64,000 nt of DNA from Salvia splendens. Its lineage: Eukaryota; Streptophyta; Magnoliopsida; Lamiales; Lamiaceae. Both the position numbers and the translations under genes were made by a program. Location: positions 10,749,197 to 10,813,196 of the forward strand of contig NC_056048.1 in the NCBI RefSeq assembly GCF_004379255.2, written 5' to 3'. The notes under the pieces are model-generated. The model saw only the letters and a list, made by a program, of their open reading frames with translations. It ran no database searches and was not told the origin of the DNA. Positions 23,117-33,232 of this stretch are shown one piece after another. Numbering within the stretch: position 1 is the stretch's first letter; the number at the start of each line of letters is the position of its first letter.

Positions 23117-23734
23117 TGATGGGGTGCGTACTAAACAAGCCCAACAGCAATGACGGCCCATCAGCCCAAAGCCCAAGGAAGAGTATGAGTTCGGCATTAC
23201 CAAAGAGTTCGGCCTCAGCCTACAGCTCGGTAAAAGCCAACCAATCAAGCTCTGCTCTCAGGTCGGCATCAAGCTCTACTCTCAGATCGGCAACCAAAGC
23301 AGTTCGGTCTCAGTATTCGACCGAACAAGGAGTTAGTGGACCCATACAGGATTTCCACAACTTCCAACACACCCACTACCACGTGGTGTCAACTCAGGCC
23401 ACGATCGTAGGCCATGACCTACGCTACATGCAGGACCTCCATGACCTCCACGACATCCACAACCATCATTAGTGGTGATGCAAGCCACGATCTTAGTTCA
23501 ATGTATAAATAGAACTTAGATCAGATAGAAAAAGGTTAAGCTCTCTAGAGATAAAATACCATATAGCAAGTCTGTGTTGTAAGCTGTAATCCCAGATCAA
23601 GCAATACAATCTTGCCCTCCCTTCTTCCCGTGGACGTAGATTTACTTCAGTAAATCGAACCACGTAAAATCTCTGTGTCGTGATCTGTATTCTCTACCAG
23701 CATTTACTAACATCAGAAATTCGCGGATCAATCA
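23117..23734 (+). repeat. 5' LTR of the Tat element
   Basis: Runs TGATGGGG...CAATCA. Much of the U3 is open as a 118-codon frame (23116-23472) made of simple Ser/Ala/His-rich sequence; the frame is open in the 3' LTR too. The promoter TATA is at 23514. Confidence 0.95.
23514..23521 (+). promoter_or_regulatory. LTR promoter TATA box
   Basis: TATAAATA in the 5' LTR, also present in the 3' LTR near 30189. It lies about 220 bp before the end of the LTR, which places U3 upstream and R-U5 downstream. Confidence 0.75.
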
Positions 23735-23735
23735 C

Positions 23736-23750
23736 TGGCGCCGTCTGTGG
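23736..23750 (+). other. Primer-binding site
   Basis: TGGCGCCGTCTGTGG starts one base after the 5' LTR. The TGGCGCC core is the usual priming site in Tat/Ogre/Athila-type plant elements; the exact tRNA is not assigned here. Confidence 0.85.
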
Positions 23751-23810
23751 GAAACAGAGAACAAAATTTGTGATAAAGCGAATTTTTGACCCTTTTTCCA
23801 CCCCAAAAAA

Positions 23811-24860
23811 ATGCATACCAGATCACATACTACCCGTAATACCGTTCGTGAAAACCATGAGGAAGCTAGTCCAGCCCGCAGGTCCGGAAAACAGCCTCGG
23901 GAGACAGCTACTTCCAGTTTTCACGATGAAGGAACTAGCCGCTCCAAAAGCCGTCACACCGAGTCTTCCCAGCAGCCCGATTTGAATGAGGCTGTCAAGC
24001 AGTTTTTGGCTGAAAAGCAGGAGGAATTCTTAACCTTCCTGCAAAAAAGCCAACAGCCGGAGACGAAAACGGCGGATTCTCCCTCTCCCTCCATACGAGA
24101 CAGTCACTACCGCAGTAGTGTCATGTCTTCCAGGAGAAAGAATCCTCGGTACCGGAATCACAGGAGAACTCCATCTCCTCCATACCGAAGAAATGTCGGG
24201 TTCGCCATGTACGGAGCATTGAGGACTCCGTTCTCGGACGATATTACCCGAACTCCCCTACCACAGAACTACCGAACTCCGTCGATAACCTATGACGGAC
24301 TCGTGGATCCTCATGATTTCTTGGGACGCTATCAATATAACATGGCGAACCAGGGTCTCAATGAGGTCCATATGTGCAAGCTGTTCCCCGAGCTGCTTAT
24401 CGGGAACGCGAGAAGGTGGTTCGATAGCCTCCCCCAAGGCAGCATTAGATCTTACCGAGATCTAATGGATGCTTTCCACAGGAGGTTCTTTCAGAAAGCG
24501 GAAGCCCGGATCACTTCGGCTCAGCTGCTTTCTATACGTCAAGGTCGCGACGAAAAGATCAGCGACTTCATGACGAGATTCCACAAGGAATGCCTACAAG
24601 TAGATGATCTCAACGATCTACTTGTCATTTCGGCATTCCAAAATGGAATCCTGCCCGGAGCTCTCTACAGAAAGCTCGTGGAATGCAGTCCGCAAACAGC
24701 TCAAGAGATGTGGGACATTGCGGACAAGTTTTCTCGTGCCGATGAGGCAGACCGTCGAAAACGGTCTTTAGACAGCTCATCTAGAGAAGACAAAAAGAAG
24801 CCCGATCATAGCGATCAGAGGCTTCCTCGCCGAACACCTTCCCCACCAAAGGAGGGATAG
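23811..24860 (+). CDS. Tat-type gag (349 aa, intact)
   Basis: An uninterrupted frame from the ATG at 23811, 76 nt after the 5' LTR, to the TAG at 24858. Residues 1-130 are basic and Ser/Arg-rich (SRRKNPRYRNHRRTPSPPYR), suited to RNA binding. Residues 145-300 hold the retrotransposon gag fold: PSITYDGLVDPHDFLGRYQ, GNARRWFDSLPQGSI, DLMDAFHRRFF and ISDFMTRFHKECLQ. The C terminus is charged and ends without the zinc knuckle and protease that normally follow, because of the internal deletion. It should still assemble particles in the cytoplasm if expressed. The intact frame agrees with the young age of the element. Confidence 0.9.
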   Translation: MHTRSHTTRNTVRENHEEASPARRSGKQPRETATSSFHDEGTSRSKSRHTESSQQPDLNEAVKQFLAEKQEEFLTFLQKSQQPETKTADSPSPSIRDSHYRSSVMSSRRKNPRYRNHRRTPSPPYRRNVGFAMYGALRTPFSDDITRTPLPQNYRTPSITYDGLVDPHDFLGRYQYNMANQGLNEVHMCKLFPELLIGNARRWFDSLPQGSIRSYRDLMDAFHRRFFQKAEARITSAQLLSIRQGRDEKISDFMTRFHKECLQVDDLNDLLVISAFQNGILPGALYRKLVECSPQTAQEMWDIADKFSRADEADRRKRSLDSSSREDKKKPDHSDQRLPRRTPSPPKEG

Positions 24861-25001
24861 CGGTCATCCGAGGTGATCGAAAAAGAGCAAGTGTGTTCGC
24901 AGATTGCGCTTAAAAGTGCCGAGCAATCAGTTCGGCACCATCAAGCATAGCAATCACAGCAGCCGGAGTCAGAGGCAGGCGAAATGACCGAAGTCACACC
25001 G

Positions 25002-25416
25002 GAGCCGAACTCGATGGTGTACGGCACTGAAGCCGTGATTCCGGTTGAGATCGGCATACCCAGTCCCCAAACTCAATTTCTCCTCAGAAATGAATGGTGA
25101 CGGACTGAGAGCCGAACTAGATCTTGCCGAAGAAAGAAGAGAATTGGCCTGCATAAAAGCAGCCAAGTACAAGGAGCAAGTAGCCCGGTATTATAACCAA
25201 AGGGTGAAAAAGCTGCAATTTCAAGTGGGAGATCTCGTCTTGAGAAACAACGAAGTAAGCCGAGCAGAAAAGCTGGGCGAACTCGAACCCACATGGGAAG
25301 GTCCATATCGGGTGTCAGAAGTCCTCGGCAAAGGGTCTTACAAATTGACTCACGTGTCAGGAGCACAAGTACCCCGAACATGGTACGTTTCCAACCTCAA
25401 AAAGTTCCATTTGTAA
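25002..25416 (+). pseudogene. Integrase C-terminal remnant
   Basis: Begins with NSMVYGTEAVIPVEIGIPSP, the conserved segment after the integrase core in Ty3 elements. After a frame change near 25050 it continues as LDLAEERRELACIKAAKYKE, KLQFQVGDLVLRN and WEGPYRVSEVLGKGSYKL, ending VSNLKKFHL at 25416. These are the last ~140 residues of pol. Between gag and this point about 3-4 kb of pol is missing compared with full Tat elements. Confidence 0.85.
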
Positions 25417-25602
25417 GAGACAGTCCGGTCAGTCAGTCTTGAGTCCTGTTCGGTCAATGTGCTTTCTTTGGTTTGCTTGGTCTTTGTTTGTCTCTGTGCG
25501 TTTTGTCTGTGTGTTTTGTCTGTCTCTGTGCGTGTCGTCTCTTACAAATGGTACTGAGGTATCTTGTTCTTCGAAGGCTGATCCCCTTCTTAGAACATAT
25601 AC

Positions 25603-25786
25603 AAGCCAACGATTGTGAGTCAAAGCTTCTAAAGAGGATACAAGACCACAATTCAGCTTAAACAAGCAGTTCGTCTGAAACGAACTGCAATAAGCCAACG
25701 ATTGTGAGTCCAAGCTTCTCAGGAAGATACAAGACCACAATTCGGCTTAAGAAATAAGCACTTCGTCTGAAACGAACTGCAATAAG
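25603..25786 (+). repeat. ~90-bp tandem duplication after pol
   Basis: Two copies of a unit starting AAGCCAACGATTGTGAGTC and ending near TTCGTCTGAAACGAACTGC. A shorter GGGAAAGTCCGATCC motif recurs three times between 25785 and 25990. Confidence 0.8.
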
Positions 25787-26011
25787 GGAAAGTCCGATCC
25801 ACGCGATAAACCTCGCCGAATTAGGACGACCAAGTTCGGTCAAAGAAGTTTACCTCATAAGACCGAGGACGACCATGTCTAGTCAAAGAGGTTTACTGCA
25901 TAAGACCACTTCGGTTAACTGGGAAAGTCCGATCCACGCGATAAAACTCGCCGAATTAGGACAAGGGAAAGTTCGATCCCGGCGACAAAAATCGCCAAAT
26001 TAGAACACAAA

Positions 26012-26480
26012 CCAAGTCCGGTCAAAGATGTTTATTTCATCAGACCAAAGACGAGTCCGGTCAAAGATGTTTATTTCATCAGACCAAAGACGAGTCCGAT
26101 CAAAGATGTTTATTTCATCAGACCAAAGACGAGTCCGGTCAAAGATGTTTATTTCATCAGACCAAAGACGAGTCCGATCAAAGATGTTTATTTCATCAGA
26201 CCAAAGACAAGTCCGGTCAAAGATGTTTATTTCATCAGACCAAAGACGAGTCCGGTCAAAGATGTTTATTTCATCAGACCAAAGACGAGTCCGGTCAAAG
26301 ATGTTTATTTCATCAGACCAAAGACGAGTCCGGTCAAAGATGTTTATTTCATCAGACCAAAGACGAGTCCGGTCAAAGATGTTTATTTCATCAGACCAAG
26401 GACCAAGTCCGGTCAAAGAAGTTTACTTCATAAGACCAAGGACCAAGTCCGGTCAAAGAAGTTTACTTCATAAGACCGAG
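26012..26480 (+). repeat. 39-bp tandem array
   Basis: Ten nearly identical 39-bp units (core GTCAAAGATGTTTATTTCAT) are followed by two diverged ones with GAAGTTTACTTCATAAGACC; diverged copies also precede it near 25830-25910. As 39 is a multiple of three, both strands stay open across it and give repetitive peptides, which I regard as non-coding. The array lies between pol and the antisense gene's 3' end. Confidence 0.9.
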
Positions 26481-26618
26481 GACGAGTACGATGAAATTTT
26501 TTCGCTAAGCTGTAAATACAGTGTTAGAAGCGAAAACAAAATTTCATTTTTCAAATCTTGTTCGGCATACAACTCAGCTACCCTACAAAATGGCGTTACG
26601 CTATTACAAAGGACTATT

Positions 26619-29467
26619 CTACTGTCCAGGGTTGCTGAAGTTAAGCCACCTATCTGCAAAATCCTCTGGAAGCCGAGTTCGGTTGTTCCGAGCAGATGAA
26701 GAATAAGCAGGTCGACGAGATCCTATCCTCGACCCAACACCTCTTCCGCGAGCCCCAGAAGCTCTAACCCCTCGGCGATGAAGAGTCTCTGCAATAAGCA
26801 TCTGCTGATCTTGCTGGCTCATAGTCACAACTCCTCGGCGAATTTCAGTCCGTCCCTGTCTTGACGATTCCGGTTGCTCCTGAGCCCGTTCTCGTCTTGA
26901 CGTTTCCGGCTGTTCCGGAGTTCGTTGTTGACTTGGAGTAGGATTTTGAACAAGGGAACCAGAGGCTTGATCTGGAGTACGAGCATCTGTTGGCGGGAAA
27001 TGCCTAAGGAATCTCTCGATTGCGGGACGCCGGGAAAGAATGATGTCGTACCGAGAAGCCCAGCGCCGTAATGATTTCACAACTTGTTGGCAAGCCGAGC
27101 TCTCCAGCGCATTGTTCCTCCGGAGTACATGATATTCCTCCCACAGTTCGTCAACTCGACTCTGAACATCAGATATGGTCACTCCCCCGCGCACACGGAT
27201 GTAATCCTCGTACGCAGTCCTCTCAGCAATGGTCGTATTCAGCTCGGCCTCCAGATCCTTCTTATCGGACTCTAAGTCCTTATTATCGGCCTCCAGCTTC
27301 ACTAAACGAGCCAGAAGCTCGTCATTCTTCGTCTGATCGGCTATAGCTCTTTTCTCAGCTTCGTCTAAAGCCGAAGAGTACAGCCGTTTCCAGTGAAGTA
27401 TCTCCATCTCCTTGAGTACAAAGCAGCTATATTAGTTCGGCAGCTGTACCGAGCAGATAGTAAAATACAACAGGAATAAAGGCGAGTACGAAAAGCTATA
27501 CGAAGACAAGTGTAGAGAATTTTTCATTCACAAGGAAAATTTTTTACACTAGGGCTTCAAGGCCATTTTACAAGGAAGAAACTAGACTAAGAGAAGGGAG
27601 ACGAAATCATACTCCGCCAGCTTCGTCTCCGGCTTCTCGGTCTGGTTCAGCTTCTTTCTCCTGAGCTACCTCAGCCTCGGCCTCGCATCCTGCCGGCCTC
27701 GCCTCCGCCTCCTGATCGGCTTCCTTCTCCGGATGCCCGGCCCGCTCGACTTCGGCCTCCCGCTCCAGCGGCTCGGCCTCACCCTCTCCGTTGTAAGTCG
27801 AAGCGGGTGAAACGGGTCCCACGGAGGCAAAGATAGCCTCCAGGTTCTCGTCCCAATCAACTCGACAACTCCGGACTCGGTCTGCAGAAAGCAGGACCGA
27901 GGATGAAGCGAGCTCCTCAAGGAGCGGCAGATTCTGAAGCCGAGCTGCTATCTCTCGGCTGTACAGAGGCAGCACGACGTCGGCCCCCTGCTCGCCCTTA
28001 TCGGTAATTAGCCTTACCAGACTACCGACAAAGGCCGAGAACTGGCTGCTCAAAAAGAGTTTCTCCGTGTAAACACGAAGAGCCTCCCCCTGGGCAGCCA
28101 CGGCGGCAGCCTCCTTCTGAGCCTCCCGGTGCTTCGTCTGCTCTTGCAGGATGATGAGCTGGTTTTTGGCTGACCGGGCTTCATCCTGAGCCGAGATCCT
28201 AGCAGCTCGGGCCCTCTCAAATTTGGCCTCAGCCTGTTCGGCCAGACTACGAGCAAGATGCAACTTCTTCTGCATCTCCTCGTAGTCGTGGGATGCTTTG
28301 GAGAGCTCCACGGAGACGAGCTTGGCTCTCTGAAGATGAACAAGGAAAAAACTCAACAGAATGGCCATCAAAAAATGTGGAAAAGAAGCCAAGTCAGAAA
28401 GCTTACCTCCACAAAATTCGTCGGCCATTGAAAAGGCTCAGGGACGTGTTCCGGGATGTCTGCAACCACCTCGGAGATGACCAGGTCTTTCCCCGGCACT
28501 CTTGGGGACTCATGAAATTTCCCCTTCCCTTTAGCCGAACACGGCTCCGGCTCTTTCGGATCCGAAGAAGAGGTTTTTTGCCTCTTCGGATTCTTCTCGG
28601 CTTCAGACGCCGAGCGAGGGGCTCTCTGCCTCTCCGGCTCCACAAGCTCGGAGGACTTTCGGATAGCCTTATTCAGCATGTACACTGCCAAAAAGCAAGA
28701 AAGCAAAGTCAGATTTTCTTCGTTAAAGCAGTAGAGCATAAAGATAAAGAGAAATCCTCACCCTCGGCCTCTTCGTCCGAAGACGAGATGTCGAACACGA
28801 CGTCGCCCTTGACGAGCTCAGACTCCGTGTATTGTTTCCTAACTATGGGAATCTTGTTGAGCTCGCCATCGAGCTCGTCCAACGGTTCAGGCCGAGGATG
28901 ACGGATAACGGACTTCGGCCCTCTCCAGGGAAAACTAGGAGCCGCGGTCCTATCATAGTAGAAGAAGCGGTTTTGCCACTTCGGCCACTTCGTTTTACAA
29001 AAGGCCCTAAAGGGCTGTACAGGGATCAAGTAAAACCAAGACCCCTTCCTCTTAAATTGAAAGAATTTAAGGATCGCCTTCAAAGACAAATCCCTTCCTA
29101 ACTTACGGAGTTCGGCAGCAAAGGCCGACAAGTGCCTCCAAGAGTTCGGAGTCACCTGGCCTAAAGGAAGCTGAAAAAAATCTAGTAAATCTATAAAGGC
29201 AGAAGGGAGGGGGAAACGAAGCCCGCATTCTAAGCAGGCCTCGTACACGGTGGCGTAACCCTCCGGCGGGGAGTCAGCCCTATGATCACCGTCAGGTACC
29301 ACCGCCTTCCCCCCAGGAAAAAAGTATTTTTCGGGTAGGGATATCACAGTATCCTTACTCAAAATACTATGGACATACTCTACGGTCTTCTCCCCGGACT
29401 CTTTCCGGCCAGAAGACTTATCCCCTTTCCTACCGCTACCCGACTCCGAAGAAGAAGAAGAAGACAT
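26619..29467 (-). CDS. Intact spliced antisense gene of the Tat element (830 aa)
   Basis: Exons, read 5' to 3' on the minus strand: 29467-28762, 28684-28407, 28329-27613, 27410-26619. All three introns have GT-AG borders, frame is kept at every junction and the sum is 2,493 nt (830 codons plus stop). Exon 1 encodes a Ser/acidic leader, then a globular domain with VYEACLECGLRFPLPSAFI, FFQLPLGQVTPNSWRHLSAF and PKWQNRFFYYDR, recognised as the plant 'putative gypsy-type transposon' domain (PF04195-like). Exon 2 is basic and Ser/Pro-rich, exon 3 begins with a long coiled coil (about residues 329-430) and ends in a Glu/Ala repeat. Exon 4 has a second coiled coil (about 568-650) and an Arg/Gly-rich tail. 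Antisense ORFs of this kind are known in Tat-clade elements; function is unknown. No disruption was found. Confidence 0.85.
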
Positions 29468-29590
29468 TTTTTCTTACTTTTTGAAGGTGAAGAAAGTCTG
29501 AAGAAATTCTTGAAAGCGGAGAGAGAATTTTCGCAAAAAAGAGAGAGTGCAGAAGAAGCAATCGCAAAAGTGCTTCAATGATGAAGAAAG

Positions 29591-29604
29591 GAGGTATTTA
29601 TCAG
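29591..29604 (-). promoter_or_regulatory. Candidate TATA box of the antisense gene
   Basis: The minus strand reads CTGATAAATACCTC here, about 125-135 bp upstream of the antisense start codon at 29467. The position would give a 5' leader near 100 nt. It lies between the antisense gene and the polypurine tract, outside the LTR. Confidence 0.45.
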
Positions 29605-29786
29605 ATTCGGCGAAGATTTCAAAATCGTCGCACCGTTTCGAATCCCACCTTTTCAGGATTCAACGGCCGGATTTTACTGTCGCATTTAATGCAGTCACAT
29701 GCAAGGCACGTCCCCTGACATCAGCCTCCCCCTTGCCTTTATCCAGAATGCCGAAGTGACTCACTTCGCCGAAGTGATTCACTTCG

Positions 29787-29803
29787 CCCTTCGGGGGGGG
29801 TAG
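29787..29803 (+). other. Polypurine tract
   Basis: CGCCCTTCGGGGGGGGTAG immediately precedes the 3' LTR at 29804; the G8 run is the plus-strand primer. Upstream, GCCGAAGTGAYTCACTTC is repeated twice. Confidence 0.75.
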
Positions 29804-30421
29804 TGATGGGGTGCGTACTAAACAAGCCCAACAGCAATGACGGCCCATCAGCCCAAAGCCCAAGGAAGAGTATGAGTTCGGCATTACCAAAGAGTTCGGC
29901 CTCAGCCTACAGCTCGGTAAAAGCCAACCAATCAAGCTCTGCTCTCAGGTCGGCATCAAGCTCTACTCTCAGATCGGCAACCAAAGCAGTTCGGTCTCAG
30001 TATTCGACCGAACAAGGAGTTAGTGGACCCATACAGGATTTCCACAACTTCCAACACACCCACTACCACGTGGTGTCAGCTCAGGCCACGATCGTAGGTC
30101 ATGACCTACGCTACATGCAGGATCTCCATGACCTCCACGACATCCACAACCATCATTAGTGGTGATGCAAGCCACGATCTTAGTTCAATGTATAAATAGA
30201 ACTTAGATCAGATAGAAAAAGGTTAAGCTCTCTAGAGATAAAATACCATATAGCAAGTCTGTGTTGTAAGCTGTAATCCCAGATCAAGCAATACAACTCT
30301 GCCCTCTTTTCTTCCCGTGGACGTAGATTTACTTCAGTAAATCGAACCACGTAAAATCTCTGTGTCGTGATCTGTATTCTCTACCAGCATTTACTAACAT
30401 CAGAAATTCGCGGATCAATCA
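29804..30421 (+). repeat. 3' LTR of the Tat element
   Basis: Same length as the 5' LTR. It differs at eight sites, all transitions; three are clustered in the CAATCTTGCC/CAACTCTGCC segment near 30295. Confidence 0.95.
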
Positions 30422-30426
30422 CTGAA

Positions 30427-31908
30427 CTGAGTCGAAAAGCTATACATCGAGTTAAGCTGGAGTTTAATTTATTCATTTGACTATTTGAGTATTAAGAATT
30501 TTAACTTTGATCCATAGTTAATTATTTATGTATATATTATTATTTAAATAAAAAATTTTCTTTATAAATTTTAACAAAGAATTGTAGTGTGTAAAAAATC
30601 ACCGGCCAATAAAATAAATACTTAATTATTACTTTGTAATTTGTGCAATTAAGGACGACGAGTGTATATTTAATCTATGACAAATAAATAAAAATAAAAA
30701 ATATAACGAGCAATATTATAACGGGAATTCCGTTTAACATATTTGATCGCTTCTCGTACACTAATGGTCTGTTTACTTTCCTTGATTAGATATGAAAAGT
30801 TAAGATAAAGTTAGATATTAATTATAACAAAGTTTTGAGCATATATTTGATGGATTGTATTAAGATGATAACTACTTTAAAATGTCAATGTACCATCAAT
30901 GAAAACCATTAGATTTAGAAGCAGATTCAATCTTAGTCTGTCAGCACGTGACAGGCTTGTTTGCGTATGTATTGTGGATTGCTTGATTATCTTTGATTTT
31001 GTATCACATATTGCTTGGAACCATATGTCAAGTTGCTTTCCTATGTATCGCAAATTGTTTTCCTATGTATCGCAGATTGCTTGCCTAGGTTGTTATTTTT
31101 ATTATGGTGTCATGATAGTGCTCTGATTTCGTATCTCATATTGCTTGGAACCATATGCCAAATTGATTGCCTATACATCTCATATTACTGGCATATGTAT
31201 TGCACATTGCATGTTACTTGTTGTGACGTTGTCACTTTAAGAGTGGTGTCACTCTAACACAACCCTATATTTGATAGCTTAGTTTGGTTTGCAATTTTTA
31301 TAACATGATTGTATAGTGTTTGTATCATTAGTTTCAAATCAAGATAAAATTATTAAATGACCAATACAAAAAAAACTTATCTTTTAAATAAGGATGGGCA
31401 TAAATACTGAATTTTTGGTACACCGCAATTTTTAGTACAATATGATACCTTATGGATTGATTTCGATATATTATAGGTATAGATTTTTACATACAACAGT
31501 ATACAGAATCAGAGACCAAATCTCAGCCATCCACTTTATTTAGTAGATATAATAAATCAACCATATCTTTATTTTTTAATCATAAAAATCGATTCAGGAT
31601 GGTATTGGAATTTGGAAGTGCCGATTTGCAGCGCTTACTTACTTCCTAAAATCATGTCAACTTAATTATGGAATGAGAATTTTAAAGTTTTAAACTTTCC
31701 TAATTGATGGAAAGAAAATCATGGATTAAAATTTTCGTACTCCACGTCTATAATCATATCCTCCTATACTCATTATATTCTCCGGATCTTAATATTCTTA
31801 TTGATTCATGTAAATATATTTTATTATGAATTTTTTAAGATTCGTTTGTAAATATATTTTATTATGAATTTTTAAGATCAACGAAGAACTGCCAAGTAAT
31901 TTTCGTAT
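30427..31908. other. AT-rich intergenic stretch with a weak direct repeat
   Basis: No gene is recognised. A segment around ATATTGCTTGGAACCATATG appears twice (about 31008-31030 and 31139-31160), followed by repeated CCTATGTATCGCA-like words. Two ~50-bp copies of AAATATATTTTATTATGAAT lie at 31805-31880. Confidence 0.5.
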
Positions 31909-32508
31909 GTAATGAATTGTAATGATTGTCAACATGAACTAATTGGAATGAATATTACATCTGATGATCTGAATGTCAACGTCAAGAAGGCTACGACAAT
32001 CCATGTAAAGGTTAATGTTTAACTGTCATTTATAGTAATTTGTGTACGTAATGAACTGTAATAGTAATTGTAAACATGAACTAATTGTAATGAATAATGT
32101 ATCTGAATGTAAATGTTCAGAAGACTATGACAATCCATCTGAAGGTTAACATTTAACTGCCACTTATATTAATTTGCGTACGTAATCAACTGTAATAATT
32201 GTTATCATGAGCTAATTGTAGTGAATTATACTTCTTCCGTCCTAAAAGAAATAGACTAATTTTATTATTTTGGGTTGTCCCCCAAAATTAGACCAACTTT
32301 AAAAATGGAAGTTTTTTAACCAAGTACACACAACTAATAATATAGACTCCAAATCCACTAACACTAGTTTTACTACTTTTTTCCTCTATCTCTTACTTTT
32401 TCTCATCTCTTTCTTACTTTACTAATTGTGCATCAAAACACATGTCATTTATAAGTTGTTTATTTTTTTACGACGGAGGGAGTACATCTGAATGTAAACG
32501 TCAAGAAA
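31909..32508 (+). repeat. ~137-bp tandem repeat, left part (interrupted)
   Basis: Units begin GTAATGAAYTGTAAT at 31909, 32048 and 32182 (139 and 134 bp). The third unit is interrupted first by a MITE (32231-32482) and then, 24 bp later, by LTR A at 32509. The unit resumes at 44200 with AAGAAGGC...TTAAACTGTCATTT. Confidence 0.8.
32231..32482. mobile_element. Stowaway-type MITE in the tandem repeat
   Basis: Left CTTCTTCCGTCCT and the complement of the right ACGACGGAGGGAG are inverted; TA flanks both ends (32229-32230, 32483-32484). The repeat unit reads on correctly across the empty site. Confidence 0.8.
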
Positions 32509-33232
32509 TGTTAGAGTTTTGTATACTAGAAATCACATTTCGAGTGATTAGATACTGTAAAAACTCTTATTTTGTTTTCCAAGGAATTAAACAAATTATT
32601 TGTGTCATAATAGTGTTATGGTCGTTTTTACATGTCTAAATGTAAAAGAAACATAACAAGTCTAAGTCTTTGTTTTAGTAGACCGGTTGTGGGCGTCGTC
32701 CACTTTAAGGTAACATGGTCAGTTCTGAACAAAAAAACAGAATTTCACAATCCTGATAGGCTTTGACTACCCTATCGCGAAAGTTTGCAAATCAGTCGGT
32801 ATATTTCTAAGCCTTATTGAAATAAGATGACATTGGTCTGGTATAACACAGAATGGATCTAACAGCAAGACGTGTCTTTATGATATCTACTGAAAGACGA
32901 GATCTTGATAAATAATCATTTCTTAATCAATATATTTAGCATTGAGCATACGTTATTGATTATGCATTACATTGATTTATTAAATGGTGCGGATTTTTTG
33001 CAATCCAATAATCCTATTATCTTGGGTAGTGCTGATTAATATCTAGCGGTGTTGGGATTGTTATTATATTGGAACGCGCGTCTGGTGAGTCTGGTTTGAT
33101 AATAAGAGTAGCTCGAAACAAGGTTTTATTATTGGGAACCTAGCTAGTTGGAATTTAATTATTCCATAAATAATAAATAAACGTTTCTTGCTGAGTCCAC
33201 TCTTGAAATTAAAAAGATATTAATTAATTAAG

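Larger units (their letters stand above)
23117..30421 (+). mobile_element. Young Tat/Retand-type Ty3 retrotransposon, internally deleted, with antisense gene
   Basis: Complete LTRs (23117-23734 and 29804-30421, both 618 bp) flank a 6.1 kb interior. The target duplication ctgaa is perfect (23112-23116 and 30422-30426). The LTRs differ by 8 substitutions and no indels, 1.3 percent, which implies insertion within roughly the last million years at usual plant rates. In order it carries a TGGCGCC primer-binding site, an intact gag, a short integrase C terminus, tandem repeats, a four-exon antisense gene and a polypurine tract. Protease, RT, RNase H and most of integrase are missing, so movement needed enzymes from a relative. 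Confidence 0.93.

Noticed and set aside
26028..26699. 223-codon plus-strand frame and 138-codon minus-strand frame of repeated peptide
   Set aside because: Both are translations of the 39-bp array, which stays open because the unit is a multiple of three; no start context or homology.
28293..28901. 202-codon plus-strand frame in the Tat element
   Set aside because: It lies opposite exons and introns of the antisense gene and has no recognised domain.
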